Shown piece by piece: positions 12,401-24,860 of a DNA stretch of 64,000 nt. The stretch comes from Ligustrum vulgare (lineage: Eukaryota > Streptophyta > Magnoliopsida > Lamiales > Oleaceae). Position 1 is the first letter of the stretch; each line of letters begins with the position of its first letter. The notes beneath the pieces are model-generated. The model was not told the DNA's origin, ran no database searches, and was given only the letters and a program-made list of their open reading frames with translations. The stretch spans positions 29,339,362 to 29,403,361 of the forward strand of contig OY743170.1 in NCBI GenBank assembly GCA_963555705.1, in the 5' to 3' direction. The translations under genes and the position numbers were made by a program.

Positions 12401-13239
12401 AAATTCTATTTAAGACCAATGGGTTTCGCACCTTCTGGTAATAGGACAAGATCCAAAACTTTATTGTCTTGCATATGCTTATACTCCTTATTTACGACAT
12501 CAATCCACTTTTGAGAATTAGAACCCTGCATGGCCTGATGGAATTGATTGGACCATATTCCACAATTCCATTATTTCCTTATGTTCTTGGAAAAATACTA
12601 TTTAAATTATCATGAATAGTATTTTTTCCCTTTCTCTCGTGGATTTCCTTAATGGCTTTAGTTATTGAGGTTGTTGAGTTTGTATTTCTGAAATTTACCT
12701 TATTTTGGATGGGAGGTTCTTCAACATTGTCTAGTTGAGTTCCGGATATGCTTCTTGATCAATGACATGTATAGAAACTTGCACATTGTCAAAAGCAATA
12801 ATAGGAATCGAAACCGATCCTTCCTCAACTTATTCCTTAAGGACAATATCTCTAACCTTATTTCTCCTCCCAAACTCAACAGCCTCAAAAAATGTTGCAG
12901 TTCCCATTTCAAAAATTGACTTAAGTGTGGGATTATAAAATTAATAGCCCCTTAACGACTTTATTTTCTTTATTTGTTTTCTTGCCCTTATCTTTAGAGG
13001 TGTTTGTCAAGTGAACACTTTCAGTTCTGTCCTACTTCAACTTTTCTTCCTCTTGCACACAAAATAAAATGAGCTCATTTAGAGTTCATTTCTCCCTTTG
13101 ATAGTTACAACTGACCTTAAATTGATTGAATTGTGCAAGAAGCTTGCACACTATGAAATGGGCTCATTGAGAGTTCATTTCTATTTTGACAGTTATAACT
13201 AACCTTAAATTAACTGTATTGTGCAGGAAGCGATATCAA
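12401..13239 (-). pseudogene. Unreadable copia internal region
   Basis: A minus-strand open stretch of 63 codons (12721-12912) sits where the linker before reverse transcriptase would be. Translation is only weakly suggestive. Two similar ~110-base blocks (about 13067-13120 and 13157-13215, each with GAGTTCATTTCT) form a local duplication. Confidence 0.4.
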
Positions 13240-13264
13240 TACAAAATGCACGAGCAAGTCATTA

Positions 13265-13570
13265 GACAAGTCGAGTTTTAGTCTCTTAAGTTTTCAAACT
13301 TTAAGGGACCAAATTAGAGAATTTTCAAGCTTTAGGGACCAGTTTTGAAAATTCTCAAACATTAGGGGCTGGATTGGAAAATTTTCAAACTTCAGGGGCT
13401 GAATCATAAAATTCCATAACTTGAAGGGTCCTGACTTAACTAAATTATAACTTTAGGAGCTCAATTTATAAATTTCAGAACTTTAAGGGCCAACTTAAAT
13501 AATTTATAACCTGAGGGGCTTAATTATAAATTTCATAGCCTTTAGGGTTTAAACTTTATATCATAACAAA
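13265..13570. repeat. Degenerate ~38-base tandem repeat around an AGGGGCTGAATT-like core
   Basis: About eight irregular units, each pairing a TTTTCAAACTTTA-like word with AGGGGCTGAATT/AGGGACCA. The same theme recurs in unrelated elements at 31935-32220, 46110-46400 and 1365-1430. Confidence 0.75.
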
Positions 13571-13960
13571 CATGGAGGACGATGTCCAAATAATAAGAAT
13601 TTTCGGAAATTGCAACTGAGCCCTTGAAGACTTCTAATTTCCAACCGAAACCCCTTCTTCAAAATCGCGACAGCTAGGGTTTAAACCCTAGCCGCCGCCG
13701 CCGCTCTTAACCCCTCAAAACGCGTCGCCATTCCTGGTGAAGTCCACCGCCTGCAACGCCGCTGACCATAAAACAGAAGGGGTCGACGCCCAGCACCTGA
13801 GCGGTGGTATAAACAGCTTGGACGCTGCGATTGCAGCGTCAATAGTTGCCTGCAGTCTCCGACTGCACCTGCAGTGCAGGCGGCTGCAGTTGCCGCCGGC
13901 CTCGTTGCCTTAATCACGTATTGCAAGTTCAACACCCCAAAACCAGATTAAAGAAAAAAA
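13571..13960 (-). other. GC-rich segment in the copia leader, of host-gene 5' UTR character
   Basis: A sharp GC island in AT-rich DNA, with (GCC)n, paired telo-box motifs and an 85-codon minus-strand frame (13681-13935) rich in Ala and Arg that I cannot assign. It occupies the place where gag should be. Acquired host sequence is possible, but a family-specific leader is equally open. Confidence 0.4.
13673..13692. repeat. Perfect 20-bp palindrome of two telo-boxes
   Basis: GCTAGGGTTTAAACCCTAGC reads the same on both strands and contains AAACCCTA on each. AAACCCTA telo-boxes are common in plant gene 5' regions. Confidence 0.9.
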
Positions 13961-14423
13961 AGACGATCTTCAGTCAATATACCCAAACCGAATTCATCCT
14001 CCATACGCAAATCTAAATACATACACAGCACCAAACTCAAACCCAACTGAATCCATATTCAAAAGATTCAAAAACGAGAAACCCAATTCGAAAAAAAACT
14101 GTGTCCCTTCATCGAGAATCTTAATCAAAGTTGAAATCCATATTTCATAACAACATGAATCCACATGCTCAACACCCAATTCCACCAACCAAAACTCAAG
14201 AAAATCATACATATATACACAGAATCCGATTTTCACAGTAACTCAAGATCAGATTTCTCAATGGCATCGTTGGCATGGCAGGTGATTCTTAATTTTATTT
14301 TGCTGTGTATGTATATATTCACTCACAGAATTTTGGTTTTGAAATCAGACTTATGCGCGTATACATACAATTAGGTTTTACATATACACGTACAAAATTG
14401 ATCTGATAATTCAACACGATGTT
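13961..14423 (-). other. Copia 5' leader
   Basis: AC-rich plus-strand sequence between the GC-rich segment and the PBS. Open frames on both strands have no family resemblance. Confidence 0.5.
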
Positions 14424-14438
14424 GGCTCTGATACCACT
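14424..14438 (-). other. Copia primer-binding site
   Basis: The minus strand reads AGTGGTATCAGAGCC immediately after the LTR end TCTAACA. TGGTATCAGAGC is the classical initiator-Met tRNA complement of plant copia elements. Confidence 0.93.
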
Positions 14439-14893
14439 TGTTAGAAAATTTATTAAAAATAATAATTTATCTATAATCTGAATAATCATCATGTTGGAAT
14501 TATCAAGAATTAAATAACTTAAGTGGAAGTGTACCTTAATCAAACGTGATTCACGATGAACGATTTGGTTGGTTGGATCTTCTAAATCGATACGTAGTCC
14601 TTATTATCTCTCTGATGATGGGATGTCAGACAAGATGAACAGTACGTAGGATTCAGGGACCATAACCGACTTTATATACTGAATTGCCAATTAACCTAAT
14701 CCGGCCCATCATGAATTAGGTAATGGTCTGATATCTACACATAAAAGCCCATACATTTAATTAGATGCATTAAAGCCCAATATACTAAATCCTTATTAGA
14801 TCACTTTAAATGGGCTTAACCAAAATTGATAGCCTTTTATTCAATACACAATAATTCACATATAAGCCCACGCGATTGATTAAAATCCTTACA
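14439..14893 (-). repeat. Copia 5' LTR
   Basis: Direct repeat of 10187-10641, with the PBS adjoining its 3' end. Confidence 0.9.
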
Positions 14894-16276
14894 TTTGAAA
14901 TTTCGGGCATTTAGTTTTGGAATGATAATTTTTTTTTTTTTGTTATTTATGCTTCTAAATTTCAAAGGAATTGAATTCATTAGGAATCCAACTCCTACAA
15001 AAATAATATTATGACTTAAATGTCTCTTACAAGTGATCAAATATTTTGAAACGACAATATAAGTTATTGTACGAAACATTTGAAGCAAATTGAAGGGAGT
15101 AAGCAAATATGTAAAATTCAATCAATTCAGGGAAACATAGGATCCACATCTGCCATCTCCAATAAAGTAATGACATGTCACCCCAACTTTACATCTATTT
15201 AATTTTCCCATTTAACATAGATAAAAGTACTTCATTTTTTATAAGACTATAACACTACAGGTACAACGTATGTTTACTTGTTGCATTATTTTGCATAAGA
15301 CTAAAAATGTTTCAATGAATAGTGAAATTCTAATTTGCAAATTGTTCGGCCAAGTATTGTAGAAAATACATATTAGACCAGCAATGTATGGTCAAATATT
15401 TGTATTTATCTTACGGCAAAATATGGTGAATATAAGTTAAAATGTTTAGCTTTATGCATTGTTAGACATATATAACTTGTGTTGTCAAATGTGCTAAAAA
15501 AAAACATGGCTTTTCTTCGGTACTAACCTGTTGAGTCACATCATAAAATTAAAACAATTAAACATTTAAGATTTGGAATTAAAGGATCTTGAGAATCAAA
15601 ATTTGTAATGCATAGACAAACATTGAAGCAGATTTTGGTATGGAACTTGACTATGCAATAAATTTCTCCCGCAACCCACCCAAGAACCAATACCACAGTT
15701 GTTTGCAAGTTTTCTTCCCAACCTTAAGGGAAGGGGTCCGAACCTCATATCTCGAGGTTGTCATTCGCCTTCCTCAATCCTCACTATGATGTGTTCCGGA
15801 CCTCAAGGATGACAAGAATCCTCTCCAATTTACCTATATATATCCCATGGAGTACCACACCTCCTCCTAAATCGGCTCCAGTTCCATATTCAACCAATGA
15901 GCGATTGTGTATGACTGATCACCTACTTCCATACCATTAACTTCACTAAGTTTTAAAATTGTCCAAAAGAAGACTAATCCTTCGATAATGGAGTATTGTC
16001 CTAAACCCAAATTCCTAATAGGACACAATTTTATAAATACATGTATTGGGCCACAGTCCACCCAAACTGTTGGGGAAGTTTTCAAAAATCACAAGAGAAA
16101 GAAGTAGAACAAGAAGTTGAAAGTGCATCAATCTTGAACCTTGTTAAACCTGACTTCAAAACATACGAAGAAGTTTTCCTTAAGAATTTATTTTCCCTAC
16201 CAATTCAATGATGTATTTAAGAACATAAATACGCCTCCATGATACAGTGAAGACTGCTAGTGTTGTCTTTGTTCTG
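14894..16276. other. No recognised feature
   Basis: AT-rich intergenic-like DNA. Two opposing short frames near 15758-16085 resemble nothing I know. The left edge of the neighbouring LTR is uncertain, so its first bases may belong to that LTR. Confidence 0.5.
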
Positions 16277-16977
16277 TTAACATTTGTTATCCTCGAATAA
16301 GTAAAGGTTTCAACACATAAAAATACCCAAGTCAATAAGACCAATATAAAGGCCTAGAAATGAGTAACCTTTGTATGAAGTCCAAAACAGATATTAACTG
16401 ATGGACGATTGGGAGATTGAACTATTGGACGATTGCAGCAATATCAAGGTGATGGGAATATTGCGCGATGTACAATTGAAGAGGTAGTGCGCTAGATCAA
16501 CCTCTGATCTAATGGAGTCATCGTGAGTAGTTATCATAATGTAGAAAGTTATTGAGAATGTGGGTAGTTAGTGCTTTTTGATAGCTAGTGGCGACTCAAA
16601 ATCTATCATTGTGGGAAGTCACTTTATGCAAGGAAGTGGAAAACAGTTACAAGTATCTCATCCTAAAGTTAGATACGAAAAGAGCAGTTTTCGAGATTCA
16701 AGGCATTAATTGTATATATTGTAAAAAGTTAGACATTTAGAAAGACCAACAAATCAAACTCTCAAATAAAGATGTAATTTTCTTATCTTATATTTTATTA
16801 GAATTTTTCTTAGTTAATTTGTGTACTTGTACCCCTTGGAAGAATCTTGTAAATCAACATTTTCTTAATAAAAACACCCATTTTTGCGACTTTATCTCAA
16901 TAGATTTGTCCCATACACATCCGTTTGATCCTTTTTTATTTGATACCTCGAGCGAAAAAACACTCGTGCGAAAAAAT
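16277..16977 (+). mobile_element. LTR of Tat-type element, copy 2
   Basis: Aligns with the minus strand of 5075-5714 and 7916-7975. It contains a TTGTATATATTGTAA box near 16710 and ends before the PBS. The start at 16277 (TGTTAACA) is a guess from the TG rule; the 3' end is better supported. Confidence 0.6.
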
Positions 16978-16993
16978 TCGGCATGCCCAGTGG
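16978..16993 (+). other. Primer-binding site of Tat copy 2
   Basis: TCGGCATGCCCAGTGG, of the TTTGGCAYGCCCNGTGGGA type found after LTRs of Tat-like elements. Confidence 0.65.
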
Positions 16994-19620
16994 TGTAAGA
17001 AAATCTTGAGGCAATATGTCTCATAAAAATTCTGACAAGGAATTGATTACACAACGATATTTTCCTTTTGTGATCGAGCAATTTGAGTGTCAGCAAAGTA
17101 CCCCATAGACAGAAGGATCTCATAGCCATTATGAACCAACAAAAGAGTTGAGCACACATACAATGTGTGCACTATTGGGAGAACTCAATCAGCACATTTT
17201 TTAGCAGGTAAATTTACAAAGAATTCATACTGTAGAAAGACTTGCTCAAAATGAAAACAGACATTATGACAATATGGCCAAAAAGTTAGGTACATTGAAT
17301 GAACTTATGAACAAACTGGTAGGCCAAGTATATAAAAAAAAATCCTATTGGAGGGAGTAACTGCTTTCAAACTAGGAGTTTAATAGACAATGAATCTGCA
17401 AATACAAACACAAGCACTGGTTTACAAACCATGAACAAAAGTCAGGGCCTAGAAGCAACGCATATTTGTCCATACAACAGGGAGGTCTTGGACCTTCTAA
17501 CGCGCGAGGTGTTGGAATATCCAATATGGTGGTACACTTAATATGAAGGAAAATGACTAAAACATAGTACCAAATGCTACATGTATCAATGAAGGAGCAA
17601 ACCAACCATTCTTTGGTACTAATGAAGCAAACAATGGTCCATTCATGGCTAATGTTGGGATAAATCCTATTAGGTCACCAACAGTAAATTATATATCGTT
17701 GCAAGTAGGAGTTCCATTTGACCCCAATGCCATGTTGAGAGAACAAATAGCAGAAATCCTACAAGATCATATGGCCTTTGGAAATTGACCAGTAATTCAT
17801 CCAACGTATAGGAAAAAAATCAGGACGAGGTAGATCAAGTGTAACCTTGGCCTAGAGGATTTAGGGTGCATGAATTCTCCTTGTTCATTGGTCTAGGGAA
17901 GTGTCCACTTTGGAGAACATAGTGTGTTTTGCATTACAATGTGGTGAATTTATTGATTATGACAAAATGAGGTTATTCCCAAGCTCACTAACTAAGATTT
18001 CTTTCTTGTGATTCATTAACTTGTCAAAAAATTCTATTCAAACTTGGCAACAATTGGAGTAGTTATTTCATGCTTAATTTTACAAAACTAAATTCGAAGT
18101 TACTTTGACAAATTTAGCAAACTTGCGTCAACTGTCAAATGAATGGGATGAATCTTTTCTTCAAAGATTTAAAACAATTATGAGCAAATGTTTTGTCTCC
18201 TTGTCTAAAAAAGAATTTTTCAAAATCATCCAAAGCTGTTTCAGTTTTGAATTAAAAAAGAAGTTCCAAGACAGAGAGTTTCCTTATCTCTTTCAACTTA
18301 GCGCTAATGTCATTAGATATAAGCAATTTTTAAGATAAGAGGAACAAATGATGAACTCTTATAAAGGGACTTATCATAGAGACCCTAATTTTGACATAAA
18401 AGCCATTGATATTGGTCAAGATGAGGCTGAAGTATGTCCGACTGAATTGGTTAAAGGAGACTTATATTTTTCCTATATTAACCAAGTTAGAAACATCAAA
18501 TAAATACGAATTAGCAAAATAAAAGAACAAAAATGCTTGACATTTTCATTTGATGTAACAAAGGCTGATGAAATATTTGATCAGTTATATAAAGATAAGC
18601 AAATAAAATTGAGCAATAAGCATAGATTGCAAAACCCTGAGCATATTAAGTGTGGCATAATGCATGGTCTCATGTGAATAATAATTGCTTGATTTTTCGT
18701 AATGTGTTGCAGGATGCCATTGAATCTAAACAGATTACTTTTGAATCAAAGAAAAAGATGCCAGTAGATGAAAATCCTTTCCCACTCCCAGTAGATGTTG
18801 ACATGATTGTCCCTAATTTTAACAAGCTTGACCTGCCAAAATTCAAGTTGGTGGTAGACGAAGGAGAGGATGAACCACGTCCCAGTTCTTTTATGCGATT
18901 AAAAGGAAAAGTTGTTGACGAAGGAGAGGAAAATTTGTGTGTTAGATACTAGAAAGAAATCGGCAAAGCAACAGATGATGCAAGGGCATGTAGCCAACAA
19001 CCATGCCATGTTAAGCCCAATGATCCACAACTAGACAGGGATGAAGCAAGGCCAATTCTTGGGAGATCATATAGTCCTTGGTTGCATGTTAGGGTATTTG
19101 GAAGATCACTAAGTCCATCACAAAACTTTCAGGACAAAGCAATATCGCCCAAATGTGTGGCACTCAATCAATCCTAAAGCAGGGAAGGTGATCCCATCGA
19201 TGAGATGACAAGAACGCAATCGAGATGTTTTCAAAGGAACTATGGATGAGATAACAACAAGGTATGGAACAGTCTAATTTTGTAAATTTCATCTATGTAG
19301 AGAGTCAAAACACTCTCAAAACCAAGAGAAGTGGAAGTCCAAAGAAGCCAATAGAAGAAGCATCAACAAGTAAATGTGTGGAAATCAAAATTTGAGTGAC
19401 GGAAAGATAAAGACGAGGATGATATAGGGTGATCAACCACTATCCATTTTAGTACTTTTCCCCCACAATGGCGAACAATTACATATTGGCTAATGAGTTC
19501 AAAAATAAAGAAATTGAAGAAATGGTCACAGAAGAACTTGAAGAGGTACATTGCATGTTAGAATGTGAAAGGAAAGGAACCCTAGTTGCATGAGTTGGAG
19601 AAGCAAGAGAGTTGGTAGAT
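16994..19620 (+). pseudogene. Gag of Tat-type Ty3/gypsy element (copy 2)
   Basis: Three readable blocks on the plus strand: an N-terminal region (about 17280-17520); a capsid-type retrotransposon gag domain (about 17930-18345) with the landmarks SIQTWQQLE, LRQLSNEWDESFLQRFK and FELKKKFQDREF; and a downstream linker (about 18490-18952) with a His/Cys-containing HNAWSHVNNNCLIFR motif and VDENPFPLPVD. Gag packages element RNA. In-frame stops and at least three frame changes break it. Protease and pol should follow, but the sequence is lost near 19.6 kb against the Athila LTR fragment. It is an inverted partner of copy 1. Confidence 0.78.
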
Positions 19621-19726
19621 GATGGGATGATCCAATTAACTTGTTTTTGCTTCAATTAATTTTTTTTCTCAATCTTGGAGTATTTCTAGAATATAAACAA
19701 CACGTAGAACTAAATCAATAGCAAAT
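19621..19726 (-). mobile_element. Left piece of an Athila 3' LTR, continued at 29491
   Basis: Joined to 29491-29564 across the inserted 9.76-kb element (target duplication CAAAT at 19722-19726 and 29491-29495). The left limit is approximate. Confidence 0.5.
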
Positions 19727-20483
19727 TGTTTCGGTAATTTTTCTGACCTTAACGTGGGAAGACCAAAAGCTGATATTTTGTTGGAGATGATGATCCAGAC
19801 TTCCAGAAAACCTGCAAAAAAGGAAACGAGGGATGCCCTTGTCACCCCTCCGGTGTAAGAATTAGCATTCTGTAGAAGGGGGAAATAATAGAGAAAGAAT
19901 ATTCAAGAGCTTATGAAAAATATGAATATTTGTGTATGTAATTATAAACGAAGGAGACCTATTTATAAGAATCAGAACAAGTCTCCCTATTTTAGTAGGA
20001 AAAGAATTCTTAATTAAAAGAAGTTACCTTATATAGGAATACAAAAGTGAATTGGATTCTCTTTTAGGTAAAGAGAATTTAATTACATCATTATCTTGAT
20101 TTTCTAGGATGTAAGGCCCAAGACATAGATCATTAACATGTTTTAGGGTTAGATCCAGCACATTACAAGATTATGGCCCTTTATAAATAAATGGACCCAT
20201 ATGTCGGGCTTACCCTATGATTTTCAAGAGACAGGTCGGTCAATGAGGTCGGGCTTGCCCAAAAAGAATAGGTTGGCCATGTTCATGACCTTGATATCAA
20301 TCATTTATTAAAATCGTGCTTTCTACATAGCTCGAGATTTTTTCTGATCTTTGTAAATGAGATCGGTCCAAAGTGTGACATCGGGCCATAGAAGAGGTCG
20401 GCCCAAAGTATGACCCTGTGCCTCAAACATAAATGTAAAAAGTAATATTCTGATAATGGAATGACCAAAAAATATACCGATTA
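19727..20483 (-). repeat. 3' LTR of the gene-carrying element
   Basis: 757 bp, colinear with 27911-28609 plus 29450-29490. Differences include a ~50-base block near 20005-20050 absent from the other LTR, and a short duplication present only there. Preceded in element orientation by the purine tract GCACGGGGGCTAA (20484-20496). Confidence 0.88.
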
Positions 20484-23350
20484 TTAGCCCCCGTGCGTCA
20501 GAGGTCGGGTCTCGGCCTCTAGACGTATGTCATATCAAGTGTAATTATTGTTTGAGGAGGGAAACAATGAACCTATTTTGGATGAACTAGCCCGAACATG
20601 AGGACTCGAGCATTGAAGTTTTATTCATACATGCTAACGTAGTGTTCGGGGTCATGTAGTCATCATAAGCACCCGTGTATCCCGTATCGAATTCAAGGAG
20701 AGATGAATGTGCAATAATGAGATACCGTGGTTTTGGTAGGATGTGATGCGATGGTTATGTTGTGGAGAAATAACAAGAGCGTATGTTTGGTAAGGATTAA
20801 GCCCGAACTTATGTTTAAGGAGTAAAAATCCGAACTCAGGTCAAGTAATGAGCTCGAGATTATGTTATGTAAGAATAAGCCGAGCTTATGTGAAGGAATA
20901 AGCTTGGACCTTTGTTAGCGAGAGTTAAGCATGAACTTATGTTATGTAATAAACCCAAGCTTTATGTGGAATGTAAATAAGCCCGAGCATGTTAAGTAAT
21001 AAACTTGGGCTTATGTAGATCCGGGGACTTCATTATGTGATTTGATTATATGATTGCTTGAGAATGGCCATGTGTACTTGCATGAGCAAGTATTTAACTT
21101 GCTCGTGGTTAAGGCTTTGAGCTCTTGCGTGTGGGCAAGAAACAATTTTTCTAGGTAATGTCGTTAATAACTTGTGAAGGTCATGCTTTTTGATTAACCT
21201 TGTAAATTATTTTTACAAAGGAAGGGTCAAGCCTTTGACCTCGTATTTTTGAGGAAATGATTCGTAAAGGTCATTATGACCGACCTTGTAAATTATTTTT
21301 ACAAAGAAGGGGTCAAGTCCTTGACTTTGTGAATTTTAGGAATTTATTTGTAAGGTCAGGTATTGTGACCGACCTGGTAAATTTTTGCACGGAGAATGAG
21401 CCAAGTCCTTGATTTTGTTTAATTTAAGGAAATAGATCAGGCAGGTAGGCCAACCTTGTAGACTTTTTGTACAAAGAAGGGATCAAACCCTTGACTTTGT
21501 GTAAAAAAGAAATAATTTGATAGGTCAGGCATGTTGAAGATGGTAGCGAACCTTTGCTTAGAACTTGTTTTCATAAAAATTTTGTAGACTTGTCTTTTAC
21601 CCGAGGTATGCCTCGTGGAATGCTTGTAATTTTTATGAATAAATTCACAAGTTTCATTTTTAAGTACATGATACACATGTTTTGTTCGTAAATTGATTCC
21701 ACAGGCCGAGCATTTGAACCAGTCTCGTTACTTCAAGAATAGTTTGAAAATGTCATGTTTGTCAAACCTTGTGAGTTTCTAGTTCAAAGCAGAGGTTAGC
21801 CTTTATAATTTGAAGTATAGTTATACAGGTCGATCATGGCCGACCTTATGGACTTTAGTGCAAAGAAGGGATCAAGCCCTGCCCTTTTGTGAGTTTATGA
21901 AAAATATTTTATAACGTCGAGCAAGGCCGACCTTGTACATGATTTACACAAAGAAGTGGCCAAACTTTTGACTTTGTGAATTCGTGGAAAATAATTTGTA
22001 AGGTCGAGCAAGGCCGACCTTGTAAATAATTTACACAAAGAAATGGTCGAGCCCTTGACTTCCTATTTTTGGAGGAAATAGTTTACAAAGTCATTCCATG
22101 TGACCGACCTTCTAAATTATTTGACTGTAATTTAAGGAAATTGTTAGTCAGGTCGGACATTTAGGCGTACCTCGTAAACTTTTTGCACAAACCTTTGACC
22201 TTGTATAATTTAAGAAAATAGGTCGGGCAGGAAGGCCGACCTTGTGGACTTTTTGCACAAAGAAGGGATCAAACCCTTGACTTTGTGTAAAAAGAAATAG
22301 TTTGATAGGTCGGGCAGGTAGGCCGTCTTTATAAACTCTTTGTAGGGAAGCAATCTGTGAGGCCGGGTATGATGGTTGACCCTGTAAATTACTCGTGCTG
22401 AATTAATTCGTCAGGTTGGACATTGTGGTAGACCTTGTGATTTTTTTGCGAGGAAATAATTTGTAACGCCTTGCCATATGAGACATTGTAAATTATTTGC
22501 AAGGAAATAATTTGTAACGCCTTGTCATATGAGACATTGTAAATTATTTGCGAGGAAATAATTTGTAATACCTTGCCATATGAGACATTGTAAATTATTT
22601 GTAAGGAAATAATTTGTAACGCCTTGCAATATGAGACATTATAAATTATTTGCAAGGAAATAATTTTTAATGGCTTGTCATATGAGACATTATAAATTAT
22701 TAGTAAGGAAATAATTTGTAATGCCTAGCCATATGAGACATTGTAAATTATTTGCGGGGAAATAATTTGTAACGCCTTGCCATATGAGACATTGTAAATT
22801 ATTTGACCTTGTGTTCTTTGGAGATAATTTGTAAAGTCATGCTTTGTGGTCGACCTTGTAAACCATTCATAATGTGATTGTATGGTAGGATTTCTACAAT
22901 TATCACAGTTTTTTCGTTTTATAATTGGAGGGTATAGAAGCTAACCCCAGATTGGCAAGGGATTATGGCTTGCATTGATAATAGAACCTATTGATATGTT
23001 TAAGCAAGGAATAAGCTCAGATTATGTTAAGTAATAATCTTTAACTTATGTTGAGAAGCAATTAGCCGAGCTTGTGTTAAGAAATAATAAGCTCGGGCTA
23101 ATTTTTAAGCAAGGAATAAGCCGAGCTTATGTTGAGTAATAAGCCCAAGCTTGTTTTAGCGGGAGTTATAGGTCAAGCTCATGTTAGCACATAAGCCCGA
23201 GCTTGTGTTAGAAAATAATAGGTCGGGCTCATATTTAAATAATGAGCTCAAGTTAATGTTAAGGAATGATAAGCCGAGCTCATGCTAATTAATGAGCTCG
23301 AGCTTATGTTAGGCAAGGAATAAGCCGAGCTTACGTTGAGTAATAAGCCC
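20484..23350. repeat. Tandem-repeat-rich 3' region of the gene-carrying element
   Basis: Two repeat themes alternate. One is 25-35-base units around AAGCCCGAGCTTATGTTAAG (20800-21010 and 22990-23350). The other is ~90-100-base units built on GGCCGACCTTGTAAATT, ACAAAGAAGGG and CCCTTGACTTTGTG (about 21170-22390). Hypervariable tandem repeats just upstream of the purine tract are known from Tat/Ogre-type elements (Macas and colleagues), where they can seed satellites. Confidence 0.82.
22448..22804. repeat. Seven-unit 51-bp tandem array
   Basis: Units of 51 bases with the words GGAAATAATTTGTAACGCC, CATATGAGACATT and GTAAATTATTTGC. 7 x 51 = 357 bases, with low divergence between units, so homogenised more recently than the surrounding repeats. 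Confidence 0.88.
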
Positions 23351-24860
23351 AAGCTTGTTTTATTGGGAAATTAATTGATTCAAAACAAACATTTTTCCAA
23401 TTAATATGATTAGCTATTGAAGAAATGGTTGGAGCATTTTAATCAATGTAGATTGTACCTAGGAAGGTCATGTTAAAGTATATTAAGTGTTTCTAGAAAT
23501 ATGATATTTTATATAATTGGTCGCTGTGTGAGTCACTTTATAATTTGCTACTTAACTCGGTTAATTTCCAAGTCATACAAACTTTAGATCACAAAAAATA
23601 GCATGAAGCGTCAAGGGAAAAGATCAAATAACTTCAAATTTAGCAAGTAATTGAGTTCAACTTGTGTATTATTGATCTAATCATACTTGAGGTCGTGTAA
23701 ATAACGAGACCAAAATTACTCAGATTTCATCAATTAAATCAGAACATTAACAGATTATGAGGCTTTCACGATTTTCAAAATAATCAATAATTGATTGATT
23801 GTAATCCTTCAGGCATATTGTTCATAAATCATAATGGTTTTCTCAGAATTGAACTAAGAACTTTCTATTTTGAATCTTAGTCGCAGCTCTCGACTTGTTC
23901 TCAGAAATAGCGGAACCAACAATTATCTTATGATCGGAGAGCATATTTCTCGAATTCACAAATCACAATACTTTTTGTTCACATGCTATTGCAGATTTAA
24001 TAAATTAATCTCAAAGCACCAAATAGATTATCGGAATAGGCAAAGATAAGTAATCAGGTTTAGAGTTGATTAGCCCTTTATTGCAGTAACTAAACATCAT
24101 ATGGGATTGCAAAAATCTTTAGGCTCTAACATATGATCAAAATTATGCAAAGATTATTGGATTAATAAAGAGGGGTAGGGTACACCTTGTTTTTGCAATT
24201 CCTTGAGCAGATCCAGAAATGACCAAGGACTTGAGTAAATCCTTTCTTGCTTTATCGCCGCTGTTGAATCCTGACCTCCTCTAGGGATGCCAAGAGTCCA
24301 GTTCCAAGCACAAGATGAACCCAGAATCACCTTTTCAGCCGTGTGATTTCAACAAGTATTGAATGCAAACCTACTCTGCCTAATTTGAAAATTGTTGGTT
24401 GAGGATATTGTAGTGGCTAGCAGGTAGATGAAATGAGGCACAAGAGAAAAACTTTACAAAATGTAGTAAAAAGAAAAGTGGAAAATAGATAGCAGAAGAA
24501 AATTGCAATTATGTAAATAAGAGTAGGAAGGAAAACGGAAAATGGTTACTCCCCTTTCTACTCATCTCGGCTGTTCTCGATTGTGTTTTGGCAGCAGATT
24601 CGTGGCACGATTTGTGTATGCTCCAACAACCATTTCCAAGTGTATTCGCTTCCATCCATTGGATGAGAAATAATTTGGTTGGAGCATTTCATCGAGCATC
24701 TAACGTTTGAGAAGACCATTCCGTTGAACATTTTTGACATGCCATAAAAGTCCATCCTAGTTGCTAATGGAGGAAGGTGGGGTGTTTTCAGTGAAGGGCG
24801 TTTACCCCAACCTGAGGTCCAGGACAAAGTCAGAGATTCTCCGTTAAAATCAAAAAAAAT
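23351..24860 (-). other. Unassigned interior of the gene-carrying element
   Basis: No family recognised. An 89-codon minus-strand frame (24558-24827) is open and Trp/Cys-containing. It may be the tail of the acquired sequence or leader-like filler. Confidence 0.4.

Larger units (their letters stand above)
10187..14893 (-). mobile_element. Truncated Ty1/copia element with two LTRs
   Basis: Two direct repeats, 10187-10641 and 14439-14893 (455 bp each), begin TGTAAGGATTTT and end AAATTTTCTAACA on the minus strand. They differ by only a handful of substitutions. A PBS and purine tract are in the right places for a minus-strand element. The interior is 3.8 kb. It keeps reverse transcriptase and RNase H pieces, but no gag, protease or integrase that I can recognise. 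No matching 5-bp target duplication was found (TGTTT left, TTTGA right). Confidence 0.85.

Noticed and set aside
13681..13935. Ala/Arg-rich 85-codon frame as a host protein
   Set aside because: GC-rich composition alone can keep this frame open and no domain is visible; kept only as an unassigned segment.
22448..22804. Regular repeat array resembling a CRISPR
   Set aside because: Direct 51-bp units abut with no unique spacers, in a plant retrotransposon 3' region.
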